From assembly GCF_007859275.1 (NCBI RefSeq), contig NZ_VOHC01000028.1, forward strand, positions 124,001 through 188,000: a DNA stretch of 64,000 nt. The letters run 5' to 3'. Positions 15,325-23,545 of this stretch are shown piece after piece (position 1 is the stretch's first letter; each line of letters starts with the position of its first letter). The position numbers and the translations under genes are program-made. The notes under the pieces are model-generated. The model searched no databases, was not told the origin of the DNA, and saw only the letters and a program-made list of their open reading frames with translations. This DNA is from Planomicrobium sp. CPCC 101079. GTDB lineage: Bacteria > Bacillota > Bacilli > Bacillales_A > Planococcaceae.

Positions 15325-16407
15325 TTACTCTACATCTTTAACAACGGTATGGCCGATTTCTTGGCGCCGTGCATAGACGTTTTTGGCAATCGCTTTAATC
15401 ACAGCATAAACCGGGATGGCCAGGATGATTCCCCATAAACCAGCAATGTTACCAGCTGCTAAGATAAGCGTGATAACGGTCAGCGGATGGACATCCAACG
15501 CATTGCCCATGACGTTCGGCGTGATGAAGTTGCTTTCGATCTGCTGGGCAACAAGCATCACGACGAGGACATACACTGCCATAATTGGTTCTTGCACTAG
15601 CGCAATAATAATTGCCGGAACAACGGCGATGTAAGGCCCCAAAAACGGGATGACGTTTGTTGCCATACCGATAAGAGCGAGCAGCAATGCATACTCGAGA
15701 CCGATAATCAGGTAACCGATCAACAGCATAACGCCGACTAAAAAGCTGACGAACAATTGTCCTTGGATATATGCTTGCAGCGTATGGTCAATGTCGTGCA
15801 TCGTCTTGCGGATCCATCTGCATCGTGCGCCTGAGAAGAATCCGGAAATGAACGGCACGAATTTACGGTGATCGATCAGTAAGTAGATAAGGAAGAACGG
15901 CACGAGAACGAGCGTAAACAAGCCTGAAACAAAACTTGTCAGGAACGACAATACCCATGTTCCGATGCCTGCCGCTCTTGCGCCAAACTGTTCCGTTACC
16001 CCGGTCAGCTGCTCTTCTACCGAAGCCGGAAGCCGGTCCCGCTGATCCAGCAGATACTGGATATAGCTTTCGGTATTTTCAATGATTTCCGGAGCATTTT
16101 CGGCCAATGCATTAACCTGATCTGTCACGATGGGGCCAACCATTCTATAGAGCAACCAAAAAACAAGAATGATGAGAAATATAATAATTAATATTGCCGA
16201 CCATTTCGGAAACTTTCTTTTCTCCAAAAAATAAAGAATTGGCCTTGTTAAATAAAACAGAACTCCCCCAAGCAACAATGGCACAAAAATTGTTTGCGCA
16301 ATGATAAACAGCGGATCGAATATTGCTTGAACTTCTATGAATAAACGGATAATAACTAAAGCAAGTATAATTCCGATACCCGCTTGAAACCAAAGCTTAC
16401 TCGTCAA
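15325..16407 (-). CDS. AI-2E/PerM-family membrane permease (paralogue 1)
   Basis: A polytopic membrane protein of 360 residues in the AI-2 exporter-like (UPF0118, PerM/YueF) family. It has two N-terminal helices and a third near 60-80, a soluble segment (about 90-150), then a cluster of five or so helices including the conserved GYLIIGLEYALLLALIGMA and IPFLGPYIAVVPA. Family members export the signal AI-2 or act as Na+/H+ antiporters, so the substrate cannot be named. The best start is TTG at 16407 behind GAAGGG. A second member lies at 38234-39331. Confidence 0.85.
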   Translation of the reverse strand: MTSKLWFQAGIGIILALVIIRLFIEVQAIFDPLFIIAQTIFVPLLLGGVLFYLTRPILYFLEKRKFPKWSAILIIIFLIILVFWLLYRMVGPIVTDQVNALAENAPEIIENTESYIQYLLDQRDRLPASVEEQLTGVTEQFGARAAGIGTWVLSFLTSFVSGLFTLVLVPFFLIYLLIDHRKFVPFISGFFSGARCRWIRKTMHDIDHTLQAYIQGQLFVSFLVGVMLLIGYLIIGLEYALLLALIGMATNVIPFLGPYIAVVPAIIIALVQEPIMAVYVLVVMLVAQQIESNFITPNVMGNALDVHPLTVITLILAAGNIAGLWGIILAIPVYAVIKAIAKNVYARRQEIGHTVVKDVE

Positions 16408-16525
16408 CTAATGCACATCCCTTCTATTTGAATATAAAGGTAGTTTACCACGAAAGCTCTTTTTTCTAACTTGATTCGAAGTATTCTATTTCTATTCGAA
16501 TCAGAAATCTATCCCAAACAAAAAA

Positions 16526-16552
16526 AGGCATCCGCATAATATGCAGATGCCT
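16526..16552 (-). terminator. intrinsic terminator after the CAP-domain gene
   Basis: Stem AGGCATC-C-GCAT with ATGC-A-GATGCCT (one mismatch), followed on the minus strand by TTTTTTTG, directly after the stop codon. Confidence 0.8.
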
Positions 16553-16553
16553 G

Positions 16554-17681
16554 TTACCGGTTAAAGAAGTTTTCCGTGAAATAAGGCTGATTTTCCTTAT
16601 TGAATGCCGCTCCAATCCCTAAATACCCATAGTCGGCTTTGACAATGTTTTCCCGATGGCCCATGGAATTCATCAAGCCTTCATGCGCGAAGATGCTGCT
16701 GTATTGGCCATAAGCCAGATTTTCACCGGCTACAAAAAATTGGATTCCGTCTTCTTCCATCCGGTCGAAAGGCGATTGCCCTTGCTGGTTTGTATGGCTG
16801 AAATAGTGATTGGCTGCCATGTCCTCGCTATGTTTTCGGGCGGTTTCTGCGACTTCATCATCCCATTTTAAAATTGGCAGACCTCGCTGGACGCGTGTTG
16901 AATTGGTCAGCTCAAACAACAGAAATTCCGATCCTTTCCGCAGCTCATCGCTCGGCTCTGCATAAATGCCTGACCGCTGTTCTTCCAGATCTTCGCGAAT
17001 CACTTGAATGGCCGAAACGGTATTCTCTTCATGGATGTCGTAGAAAACCGTAACATACACATCATCGATTTTGTACATATCATATTCATCCCGAGTATCC
17101 AAAATATACTGGACATTTCCTTTTTGAAGATGTTGGAGTGGTGCCCCTAGCGCTTTGCGCACTTCCTCTTTCGTCGAATCCATCGACAGGTTTTCGGTCG
17201 ATGAAATGAGGGCTTGGTTGGTGTACATGCCATTGACCTTGCCTTCTTTGTCATAGGAAAGCAAGACGTAATTTTGATAGTTTTTATGGTAGCTGTGCCA
17301 GTCTGCGCCATACTCATTGCGCATCAAGCGCAGCGGCAAGCCAACTTTCGCCTGTGCTTCTTCTTTTGTCATGCCAAGGGTGACATTATGGACCGCAAAA
17401 AGAGAATCTGTTTCTGCAATGTCCGGTTTTGCCACGGCTTCTGGAGCCTCAAGCGAATTATCGGTAACCAACGACTGAAGTTCTCCTCCGAGGCGGACAG
17501 TGAGATTCTTGGCGCCATCCAGCGCTTTTGCCACTTCCGCACTTTCCGCTATATTTTCAATGGCTTGATCAATTGGATCCAAAAAACTCAAATCCACATA
17601 TTCATTGGCTTTTTCTTCCCATAATGGACGCGCTGCATATGCAAGCACCAGTATGACCAATAGCCAAAATATTTTCCGCAA
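16554..17681 (-). CDS. CAP/SCP-domain extracytoplasmic protein (YlbC-like)
   Basis: A protein of about 375 residues with an N-terminal signal or anchor helix, a middle CAP-associated domain (about 110-240; repeated ALGAPL/VGLPL and YDxYKIDDVYVTVFYD strands) and a C-terminal SCP/PR-1 domain. The latter contains HSEDMAANHYFSHTNQQG and GENLAYG, the metal and cleft motifs of CAP proteins, and a final HRENIV. B. subtilis YlbC has the same order. Function is unproven, perhaps cell-wall or spore related. ATG at 17687 and GTG at 17690 are open, but TTG at 17681 lies 8 nt behind GAGG and gives the cleanest signal sequence (MRKIFWLLVILVL). Confidence 0.85.
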   Translation of the reverse strand: MRKIFWLLVILVLAYAARPLWEEKANEYVDLSFLDPIDQAIENIAESAEVAKALDGAKNLTVRLGGELQSLVTDNSLEAPEAVAKPDIAETDSLFAVHNVTLGMTKEEAQAKVGLPLRLMRNEYGADWHSYHKNYQNYVLLSYDKEGKVNGMYTNQALISSTENLSMDSTKEEVRKALGAPLQHLQKGNVQYILDTRDEYDMYKIDDVYVTVFYDIHEENTVSAIQVIREDLEEQRSGIYAEPSDELRKGSEFLLFELTNSTRVQRGLPILKWDDEVAETARKHSEDMAANHYFSHTNQQGQSPFDRMEEDGIQFFVAGENLAYGQYSSIFAHEGLMNSMGHRENIVKADYGYLGIGAAFNKENQPYFTENFFNR

Positions 17682-17758
17682 GTGCATCACCTCTTTCCCC
17701 TCATTTTAATTGCCGGTGCCAAAACTATAAAGCAATAACGCTCAGCTCTGAAAAAGAA

Positions 17759-17785
17759 AGCCCTGTGCATAGTAGCGGCAGGGCC
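17759..17785 (-). terminator. weak intrinsic terminator
   Basis: A short stem GCCCTG (17760-17765) with CAGGGC (17779-17784), followed on the minus strand by TTTCTTTTTC, just after the 563-residue membrane protein gene. Confidence 0.45.
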
Positions 17786-17795
17786 TTCACTTTGC

Positions 17796-19487
17796 TTATT
17801 CGATTTCTTTGATTCCCAGTTCTTTTACCGGCAGGAACAATTCTCCTGTCTGCGAGTAAGTTAAGGAGACATCATCGCCTTCTTCCAAATAAATAGCCAA
17901 AGGCGCATTTTCAGAAGAGACAATGTAATTGGTTCCATCCTTAAGCAAGAATGACACCACTGTAAAGTCTCCCGCTTTTTCCTTAAAGACACGTTCGACA
18001 ATACCCGTAGTTTTCGCGTCTTCCGAATCCGAGGTTCCGTTGACTGTGCTTCCGCCACGCTGAAGAGCCGTTTTATATGAACGCAATGCATCATTTGGCG
18101 TAGCTGCGTAAACCGATATCTCCGGATTCGCCGCAGAAACAATGAAATAGTTTTGCAAGAAGCCATTAGAATCAAGCACCGGCGTCAACCAGCTTGTTTC
18201 ACCGTAAAAGTTATATAGCACCGGCATGGCTCCAGACCATTCTTTCTCGATAAACTGCTTTTCAATAATTTGCAAATTGCCTCGAGAATCCATATAAGAA
18301 TCTTCCATATTGCCGGTGAAGTATGTCGATTCGCCTGTCCGTGCATTCGTTAAGGAATAGCCTAGCATCGAATCTACGCCTTCTTTCGGGCTGGTAAAGT
18401 CCGTAAAATAGAACATGTCTCCTGCTGCGTCAAATATCGGGCTGACGTTAGCCTCCGTTCCTTCATTTGAAGGCAGTTTTACGTCTTTCTTGCCAAAAAC
18501 ACTGTTCCAGAATCCGTGGACATATTCCCCGTAATAATCATTCTCCAAACTGACCGATTCAGGAGAAACGGCTCCATCGATAAACGCTGGCACTTCAGCT
18601 AATGGATATGTTTCAACCGCTCCGGAAGCTGGGTCGACCGCGACGATCCCTTTTACTTTAAATCCATTGCGAGCTGAAATGAATTCCCCATACGACCGGA
18701 TGTAAAACGGTTTGCCGCTATCATCTATTTCAAGCTGCGGATCTCCATAGAAAACCGCTTCCGGGTTTTCTATGCGCATATGGCGTTCGATGTTTTTATT
18801 GAAATAAGAAGAAGGCGTATACGCCATTTCAGCAGCCATGAATTTTGGGTTGGCTGCTGCATCGGTTGCGCTCATCGTAAAATAACCCGGCGTAACATCC
18901 GCGTTTCGCCATTTGAAAAATCCAGAGAATTCAACTGGCGCGATATAAACATATTCCCCGTCCACTTTTTGGATCTGTAGATTTCCCAATTCATAATAGC
19001 TTGTGTCAGGTACTTGCCCGAATGCTTTTTTCATTTTATTGCGGGCAAATTGAGGCGGCACACTTGCCGGCGTTTGCGTTTCGTCAAACGCTGTAATTTC
19101 CATTTCCTCATCCATTTCGACCGCGTTGAACTTTTCCGTCGCATTGAACAATGGAGCGGATAAGACATAGGCGCCTAAAACCAGCGAAGCCACAAACAGC
19201 AGACCTTTCACTTTTTGTTCAATGCCGCTGGAAGCGAAAAATCCGAGCGCTGCCACCACTATAAACAATGGCCATAGCGACAATAAATTGAGGTCCAGAT
19301 TCGTAAAATAATAGTACGCTGTAATCAATGCCGTGAAAAACACCAACATAACCACAACCCCTACAAGCCGTGCCGCTAGAGTGCCTTTTTCTTTACCGCG
19401 CTTTGACGGTTTGCCTTCTGTCAACGGCGAAGCGACAAGCGCAGCGGCTAAAGCGGCAATAGCCGCGAACAAGATAATACTTCCCAT
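17796..19487 (-). CDS. membrane-anchored protein of unknown function, sigmaW-linked
   Basis: I do not recognise a named family. The 563 residues begin with four hydrophobic helices (about 1-20, 40-61, 68-86, 92-112), followed by about 450 residues likely outside the membrane, rich in beta-strand and aromatic residues, with internal repeats of the type GxPFYIRSYGEF, YxxLGNLQIQKVDGEYVYI and DAAGDMFYFTDF that could form a propeller-like fold. No catalytic motif stands out. It is a single-gene unit. A TGAAAC-N16-CGTA promoter upstream predicts control by sigmaW, which ties the protein to envelope stress. Confidence 0.75.
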   Translation of the reverse strand: MGSIILFAAIAALAAALVASPLTEGKPSKRGKEKGTLAARLVGVVVMLVFFTALITAYYYFTNLDLNLLSLWPLFIVVAALGFFASSGIEQKVKGLLFVASLVLGAYVLSAPLFNATEKFNAVEMDEEMEITAFDETQTPASVPPQFARNKMKKAFGQVPDTSYYELGNLQIQKVDGEYVYIAPVEFSGFFKWRNADVTPGYFTMSATDAAANPKFMAAEMAYTPSSYFNKNIERHMRIENPEAVFYGDPQLEIDDSGKPFYIRSYGEFISARNGFKVKGIVAVDPASGAVETYPLAEVPAFIDGAVSPESVSLENDYYGEYVHGFWNSVFGKKDVKLPSNEGTEANVSPIFDAAGDMFYFTDFTSPKEGVDSMLGYSLTNARTGESTYFTGNMEDSYMDSRGNLQIIEKQFIEKEWSGAMPVLYNFYGETSWLTPVLDSNGFLQNYFIVSAANPEISVYAATPNDALRSYKTALQRGGSTVNGTSDSEDAKTTGIVERVFKEKAGDFTVVSFLLKDGTNYIVSSENAPLAIYLEEGDDVSLTYSQTGELFLPVKELGIKEIE

Positions 19488-19533
19488 AATTAAATTCCCC
19501 TCTATTTCCGAATGATTCTCTACACTTACTATA

Positions 19534-19559
19534 TACGGATAAAGGAGAGAGAAGTTTCA
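19534..19559 (-). promoter_or_regulatory. sigmaW-type promoter
   Basis: Minus-strand TGAAAC (19554-19559) and CGTA (19534-19537) are 16 bp apart, the same pattern as before nfeD-floT. It ends 46 bp before the start codon of the unknown membrane protein. Confidence 0.8.
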
Positions 19560-19612
19560 TCTTGATCTCCTGCCGATTCGCTGAGCCGCCTTACACTGAT
19601 ACATAAAAAGCA

Positions 19613-19634
19613 GGCTCCGAAGAAGCTCGGAGCC
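19613..19634 (-). terminator. intrinsic terminator after the nitronate monooxygenase-like gene
   Basis: An 8-bp stem GGCTCCGA / TCGGAGCC with loop AGAAGC, followed on the minus strand by TGCTTTTTATG. Confidence 0.75.
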
Positions 19635-19647
19635 CACCTTTTCAAAC

Positions 19648-20724
19648 TCATCCCCCTTTGAACAGCCGGTCCGCTTCTTGCTTAATTGTACGCACGATAT
19701 CGGCGGCTGGCATTTCGTGCGTCAGCATGCGCGTCGTCTGGCCTGCCCACAGGGACATAAATTCAGGGTTCGCCGCCTTCCCTGCCGCTGCACGGATATC
19801 TTTGGTGAGGGTATTTTGCGAAGGAAAGGGCAGCGGCTCAACTTTTGCCAGCTCAAACTCTTCGATAAAACGGTTCTTGATGCCGCGCGCCGGCCGGCCG
19901 GAAAAACTTTTAGTGATGACGGTGCTTTCCTCCGTGCTATCGAACAATGCCTGTTTGTACACTTTATGTGCGCCAGATTCTTTGGAAGAAAGAAAACGCG
20001 TTCCAATCTGAACCGCTTGGGCGCCAAGAACAAGCGAAGCTGCAAGTCCGCGGCCGTCCACAATTCCGCCTGCTGCAATCACCGGAACCCTGACTGCATC
20101 CACTACTTGAGGCACAAGCGACATCGTCCCAATTTGCGCCCCAAATGGATGTTTATCAAGCGTAAATGTACCGCGATGCCCTCCAGCTTCACTGCCTTGC
20201 GCAACGATGGCATCCACACCCGCACTTTCCGCTGCCTCCGCTTCTGCTACAGTCGTTACCATCGCCACAACTTTGATGTTCTTGCTTTTTGCGCGCGCCA
20301 TCTGTCCGGCTGACAAAAGCCCAAAAGCTGTACTAATGATTGGAACACCCAATTCCAAGCAAATCTCGAATTGTTCTTTGTTCCAGTCGGGAGATGACAA
20401 AGGGGCAGACGGATCGGAAATCCCTAATTCCATCCGAAAAGAATTTAAGATTTCCTGAACGTCTTCAAGCCGCGAAAAATCATCCACCGCTTCCGCTGCA
20501 AACAAATTGACGCCAAACGGCTTTGATGTCCGGGAATTTATCTCATTGATTGCCGTCCGGAGCTCATAGGGTGCCATGTACGCGGCTCCAAGCGTGCCAA
20601 GCCCTCCTGCGCCGCTGACTGAAGAAACCAACTCTACCGTAGTCGCCCCCCCTGCCATACCCGCCTGGATAATCGGATATTCAATGCCAAACAATTCACA
20701 AATCGGTGTTTTTAATGAAACCAT
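19648..20724 (-). CDS. nitronate monooxygenase-like FMN enzyme
   Basis: A 358-residue TIM-barrel flavoprotein of the 2-nitropropane dioxygenase / nitronate monooxygenase family, which detoxifies alkyl nitronates with FMN and oxygen. The N-terminal IEYPIIQAGMAGGATT, the AQGSEAGGHRG loop with the conserved histidine, VPVIAAGGIVDGRG and AVQIGTRFLSSKES follow the family in order. FabK-type enoyl reductases share this fold, so that alternative stays open. The frame is open to 20751, but the ATG at 20724 lies behind AGGAGG. Single-gene unit. Confidence 0.85.
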   Translation of the reverse strand: MVSLKTPICELFGIEYPIIQAGMAGGATTVELVSSVSGAGGLGTLGAAYMAPYELRTAINEINSRTSKPFGVNLFAAEAVDDFSRLEDVQEILNSFRMELGISDPSAPLSSPDWNKEQFEICLELGVPIISTAFGLLSAGQMARAKSKNIKVVAMVTTVAEAEAAESAGVDAIVAQGSEAGGHRGTFTLDKHPFGAQIGTMSLVPQVVDAVRVPVIAAGGIVDGRGLAASLVLGAQAVQIGTRFLSSKESGAHKVYKQALFDSTEESTVITKSFSGRPARGIKNRFIEEFELAKVEPLPFPSQNTLTKDIRAAAGKAANPEFMSLWAGQTTRMLTHEMPAADIVRTIKQEADRLFKGG

Positions 20725-20856
20725 TTCCTTCCTCCTATCATTCTTTGCCATCTTTCCTCAGTATCCCGCAACTGGCAATTTTCTTCAAACGGGAACTTTT
20801 TCGCAATCCTTGTCGTTCTTATTAAAAAGCAGACATAAAAAGGCGGGATTATTACT

Positions 20857-21120
20857 ATGAAGGGGTTCCTTTCACTTTTGGGCATCACCTTAATCGTCGG
20901 TGCATTTGGATTGATTCTTATGATTTTTATCGGCAACCCTCTTGAAGAATGGAAAAGCGACGAAAGAATGCGGGCTTACATCGAAACGCGCCAACACCAT
21001 TCTGCCGAAATAGCCACACAAAATGAATTCTCTTTAGAGCCGCTAGTTGCTACAGCACATAAAATAACGAATTTTTACATGAATTTGGATAACAGTTGCG
21101 AGAACCCTTACCGCGATTAA
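20857..21120 (+). CDS. small membrane protein of unknown function, 87 residues
   Basis: Begins MKGFLSLLGITLIVGAFGLI, with one N-terminal transmembrane helix (about 4-26) followed by a soluble, charged and histidine-containing tail (EWKSDERMRAYIETRQ and onward). The ribosome site (GGCGGG) is mediocre. A terminator-like hairpin follows at once, and the gene lies alone on the plus strand between two minus-strand genes, both arguing that it is real. No family recognised. Confidence 0.55.
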   Translation: MKGFLSLLGITLIVGAFGLILMIFIGNPLEEWKSDERMRAYIETRQHHSAEIATQNEFSLEPLVATAHKITNFYMNLDNSCENPYRD

Positions 21121-21125
21121 TATAA

Positions 21126-21170
21126 ATAGGCGACCAGGCATCGTTCCTTAACGATTTCCTGGCCGCCTAT
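21126..21170 (+). terminator. probable terminator after the 87-residue protein gene
   Basis: Arms 21126-21138 and 21158-21170 pair with a single mismatch, followed by CTTCTTT. A smaller ATCGTT/AACGAT hairpin lies in the loop. Confidence 0.55.
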
Positions 21171-21295
21171 CTTCTTTGTCAGTCAATTTTTTTCAGCAAT
21201 TTTCCATATGAATTTCTGGGCTCTTATATGGACTTTTCACGATCAAACGGGCGAATCGACTTTCTTACCAGCACTCGCCGCGTTTTACGCGGTAA

Positions 21296-22147
21296 TCAAA
21301 CAGCTAAACGAATCGCATTTCCGGCTGGATCTCTTGTTTCCAAGTAGTTTTCGCGCTCTACGACATCTGCACCAATTTCACGAAGCTGAGCTGCTATAGC
21401 GCTTCGTGTTTCCTCGGTATCAAAGTTCAAGGTGTAATAACCTAATCCAGCCGTTTTCTCAGGAAGCATTGGGACGCCCATGCCGTTCCAAACGTTCAAG
21501 CCGATATGGTGATGGTAACTCTGATCTGCGATAAATAAGGCTTGCCGCCCCATTGAAGCAACAACTCCAAAGCCGAGGCCATCCACATAGAAATCTTTTG
21601 CCTGCGAAAGATCTGACACATGCAGGTGAATGTGCCCCATTACGGTGCCAGCCGGCATTCCTTGCCACGTTTCTCCAGATTCCTCTGCAACTTTGACGAT
21701 TTCTTCCGCATCAAGCGGATCGACAGCCATAGCAATTTCACCATTGTTCCAATTCCATTCCGACGCGTCCCGGTCACGGTAAATCTCAATTCCATTTCCT
21801 TCTGGGTCAGATAAATACAGCGCTTCACTTACCAAATGGTCCGATGATCCAAGTTCAATGCCCCGGTAATGAAGGTGAAGCAAAATTTTCCCGAGCTCTT
21901 TGCGGTTTGGAAGTAAAATTGCAAAATGATAAAGGCCTGCATAGCGCCCGCGCTTCGGCGTTAACCCCTCAGTCGCCTCTAAAACTAATAACTCCCGTCC
22001 CGCCACTCCAAGCACTGCCTTTTTTTCTGTGCGGGACAGTACACTCAACCCTATCGTTTCTGTATAGAATCGAATCATTTCCGTTAAATCCAATACCTTT
22101 AAACCCACTTCAGCCACATGGGTAACTGGTTTTTGATGAAAATTCAT
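21296..22147 (-). CDS. catE: extradiol catechol-2,3-dioxygenase-like VOC enzyme
   Basis: A 283-residue, two-module vicinal-oxygen-chelate dioxygenase, close in length to B. subtilis CatE (about 285). Metal-ligand segments are visible: AEVGLKVLDL and YHFAILLPN in module 1, VMGHIHLHVSDL and LGYYTLNFDTEE in module 2, with a terminal ETRDPAGNAIRL. CatE cleaves catechol-type compounds using Fe(II) and protects against quinones. It is divergent from an HxlR/DUF24 regulator gene, and a TTAC-N5-GTAA operator lies at its transcription start, both as known for CatE control. The usual partner catD (DoxX family) is absent here. Confidence 0.85.
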   Translation of the reverse strand: MNFHQKPVTHVAEVGLKVLDLTEMIRFYTETIGLSVLSRTEKKAVLGVAGRELLVLEATEGLTPKRGRYAGLYHFAILLPNRKELGKILLHLHYRGIELGSSDHLVSEALYLSDPEGNGIEIYRDRDASEWNWNNGEIAMAVDPLDAEEIVKVAEESGETWQGMPAGTVMGHIHLHVSDLSQAKDFYVDGLGFGVVASMGRQALFIADQSYHHHIGLNVWNGMGVPMLPEKTAGLGYYTLNFDTEETRSAIAAQLREIGADVVERENYLETRDPAGNAIRLAV

Positions 22148-22163
22148 CCTTTCCCTCCTCCAT

Positions 22164-22184
22164 TTAGTTACTTTATGTAACTAA
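22164..22184. promoter_or_regulatory. HxlR/CatR-type operator (TTAC-N5-GTAA)
   Basis: Arms TTAGTTAC (22164-22171) and GTAACTAA (22177-22184) flank TTTAT. The core TTAC-N5-GTAA matches the site reported for the YodB/CatR repressors of B. subtilis catDE. It lies just downstream of the catE -10 box, where a repressor would block initiation. Confidence 0.75.
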
Positions 22185-22212
22185 TGTTATTTTAATAACA
22201 ATGAGTTGTCAA
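22184..22212 (-). promoter_or_regulatory. sigmaA promoter of the catE-like gene
   Basis: Minus-strand TTGACA (22207-22212, perfect) and TAACAT (22184-22189) are 17 bp apart. A second dyad GTTAT-N4-ATAAC (22186-22199) overlaps the -10 region. Confidence 0.7.
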
Positions 22213-22274
22213 GTAACCCTATTCTTTTAATTTACAGTTTTTTTTGTTATTATAGTAGAAAGGAGTGAAGAACC

Positions 22275-22598
22275 ATGGATACATCTCTTATTTGCCCGCG
22301 TTTTGAAAATGCCATCTCAATTTTAAGCCAGCGTTGGACCGGCTTGATCATATATCAATTATTAGCAGGGCCGCAGCGCTTTAGCCAGCTCACTGAAGCC
22401 ATCGGAATAAGCGGCCGCCTCTTGTCTGAACGTTTGAAAAACCTGGAAGCAAACGGACTGGTGATCCGCTCCGTCTATCCGGAAACACCTGTGCGAATTG
22501 AATACCGGTTGACCGAAAAAGGCATCGCGTTAAAACCAGTTATGGATGAAATCCAAAGTTGGTCCCAAACTTGGGTAGAACCGATTGAAACCAAATAA
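22275..22598 (+). CDS. HxlR/DUF24-family redox-sensing repressor (CatR/YodB-like)
   Basis: A 107-residue winged-helix regulator. It has a single cysteine, Cys7 in MDTSLICPRFENAI, at the position of the quinone- and diamide-sensing cysteine of the YodB/CatR group. The DNA-binding core RFSQLTEAIGISGRLLSERLKNLEANGLV and the wing PVRIEYRLTEKG are typical. It is divergent from catE with a matching operator between them, so it probably represses catE until its cysteine is modified. The ATG follows AAAGGAGTGAAG. It shares its terminator with the convergent PAS-STAS gene. Confidence 0.88.
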   Translation: MDTSLICPRFENAISILSQRWTGLIIYQLLAGPQRFSQLTEAIGISGRLLSERLKNLEANGLVIRSVYPETPVRIEYRLTEKGIALKPVMDEIQSWSQTWVEPIETK

Positions 22599-22630
22599 AA
22601 CAGCTTATCCGTTAATAGGATAAGCTGTTT
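22598..22630. terminator. bidirectional terminator between hxlR-type and PAS-STAS genes
   Basis: A 13-bp perfect stem (22598-22610 with 22618-22630) with seven T residues on the plus side and A/T-rich sequence on the other. The plus-strand stop codon touches the left arm and the minus-strand stop codon is in the loop. Confidence 0.85.
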
Positions 22631-23388
22631 TTTTCTTGACGATCGATAATATACTTTAGCCCTTCATAGGCTGTGCTGAACGTTTTCGTCTTGCTCCCCA
22701 GGTGGACAATAGACATCGCCAGTTTAGGGCTGATGCCAACCAAGATGCAATCGGTTCCGATAAGCTTCAGACTATCTGTCAGCATTTGGATTTGGTAGCG
22801 AATCTGGTTTTCAAATTCCGTGGTTCCGCTCAGATCGACTAGAACATGCTCAATACCTTTTTTCGAACACTCCGCCAAGACTGTGGCCAGCAGCTGATCC
22901 GAACGGTCTTTATCAAACTGGCCGATCAACGGCAGTGCGATTGTCTTCTCCCAGATGCTAAGAATGGGAATGGACAGTTCCTTGATTAATTTTTCACTTC
23001 GTTTCTGCTCTTCTGCCTGCGTCGTTACATCCATCAGCATAACAATGTAACCTTCAATTGCTTCTTCGTTATTTTTAATTGGCGTGATGATAATATCCGT
23101 TACAAACTCATTGCGGATAGCAACTCGAGACCGGTGAGTTTCATCCAACTGTTCCATGATCCGTCTTTGGCGTTCAGGCTGCCTATGGAAATCGTCCATA
23201 TTCATGCCGATCAGCTCCTGGCAATTATCCAGGCCAAATAAGGGCACAACCTCCGTCAGCAATCTGCATGCCTCTGAGTTCATCCATCTTATTGTATATG
23301 TATCATCAGCGATCATAATGGTTTCGCCAATGTAATCCAAGGCGTGTAATAACGAAATCGTTTCCGGTATTTTTCCTATAGCTGGCAT
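22612..23388 (-). CDS. PAS-STAS domain protein (stressosome-type)
   Basis: 258 residues: a PAS sensor domain (about 10-125; IMIADDTYTIRWMNSEA, then IIITPIKNNEEAIEGYIVMLMDVT) and a STAS domain (about 145-255; VLVDLSGTTEFENQIRYQIQ). This is the layout of RsbR-like or light/redox-sensing STAS regulators acting on the sigmaB switch. In RsbR proteins two threonines are phosphorylated by RsbT; here the second site reads DLSGTTEFENQ instead of the common DxT segment, so phosphorylation may differ. The ligand of the PAS domain is not evident. Monocistronic, AAGGTGG before ATG. Confidence 0.8.
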   Translation of the reverse strand: MPAIGKIPETISLLHALDYIGETIMIADDTYTIRWMNSEACRLLTEVVPLFGLDNCQELIGMNMDDFHRQPERQRRIMEQLDETHRSRVAIRNEFVTDIIITPIKNNEEAIEGYIVMLMDVTTQAEEQKRSEKLIKELSIPILSIWEKTIALPLIGQFDKDRSDQLLATVLAECSKKGIEHVLVDLSGTTEFENQIRYQIQMLTDSLKLIGTDCILVGISPKLAMSIVHLGSKTKTFSTAYEGLKYIIDRQEKNSLSY

Positions 23389-23482
23389 AGTGTTCCACCT
23401 TATTATTCATTTTAATGTTTACTGTATACCCATTATCGCATAAGACTATTCTTGCCGCCCGCTTTATACATTTAAATAAAGA

Positions 23483-23511
23483 AAGAAGCACACCATAAAA
23501 GTGCACTTCTT
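23483..23511 (-). terminator. intrinsic terminator after the ABC-F gene
   Basis: An 11-bp stem (23483-23493 with 23501-23511) with two G-U pairs, followed on the minus strand by TTCTTTATTT. Confidence 0.6.
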
Positions 23512-23545
23512 CTGATTACTGGAATTCACCTGACTGGCTCTGCCG

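Noticed and set aside
19678-20313. 211-residue plus-strand open frame opposite the nitronate monooxygenase gene
   Set aside because: Antisense shadow rich in Arg, Cys and His with no domain; the opposite strand encodes all family motifs.
21279-21292. CCGCG/CGCGG hairpin after the catE-like gene
   Set aside because: The stem is only 5 bp and no T tract follows on the minus strand, so it was not called a terminator.
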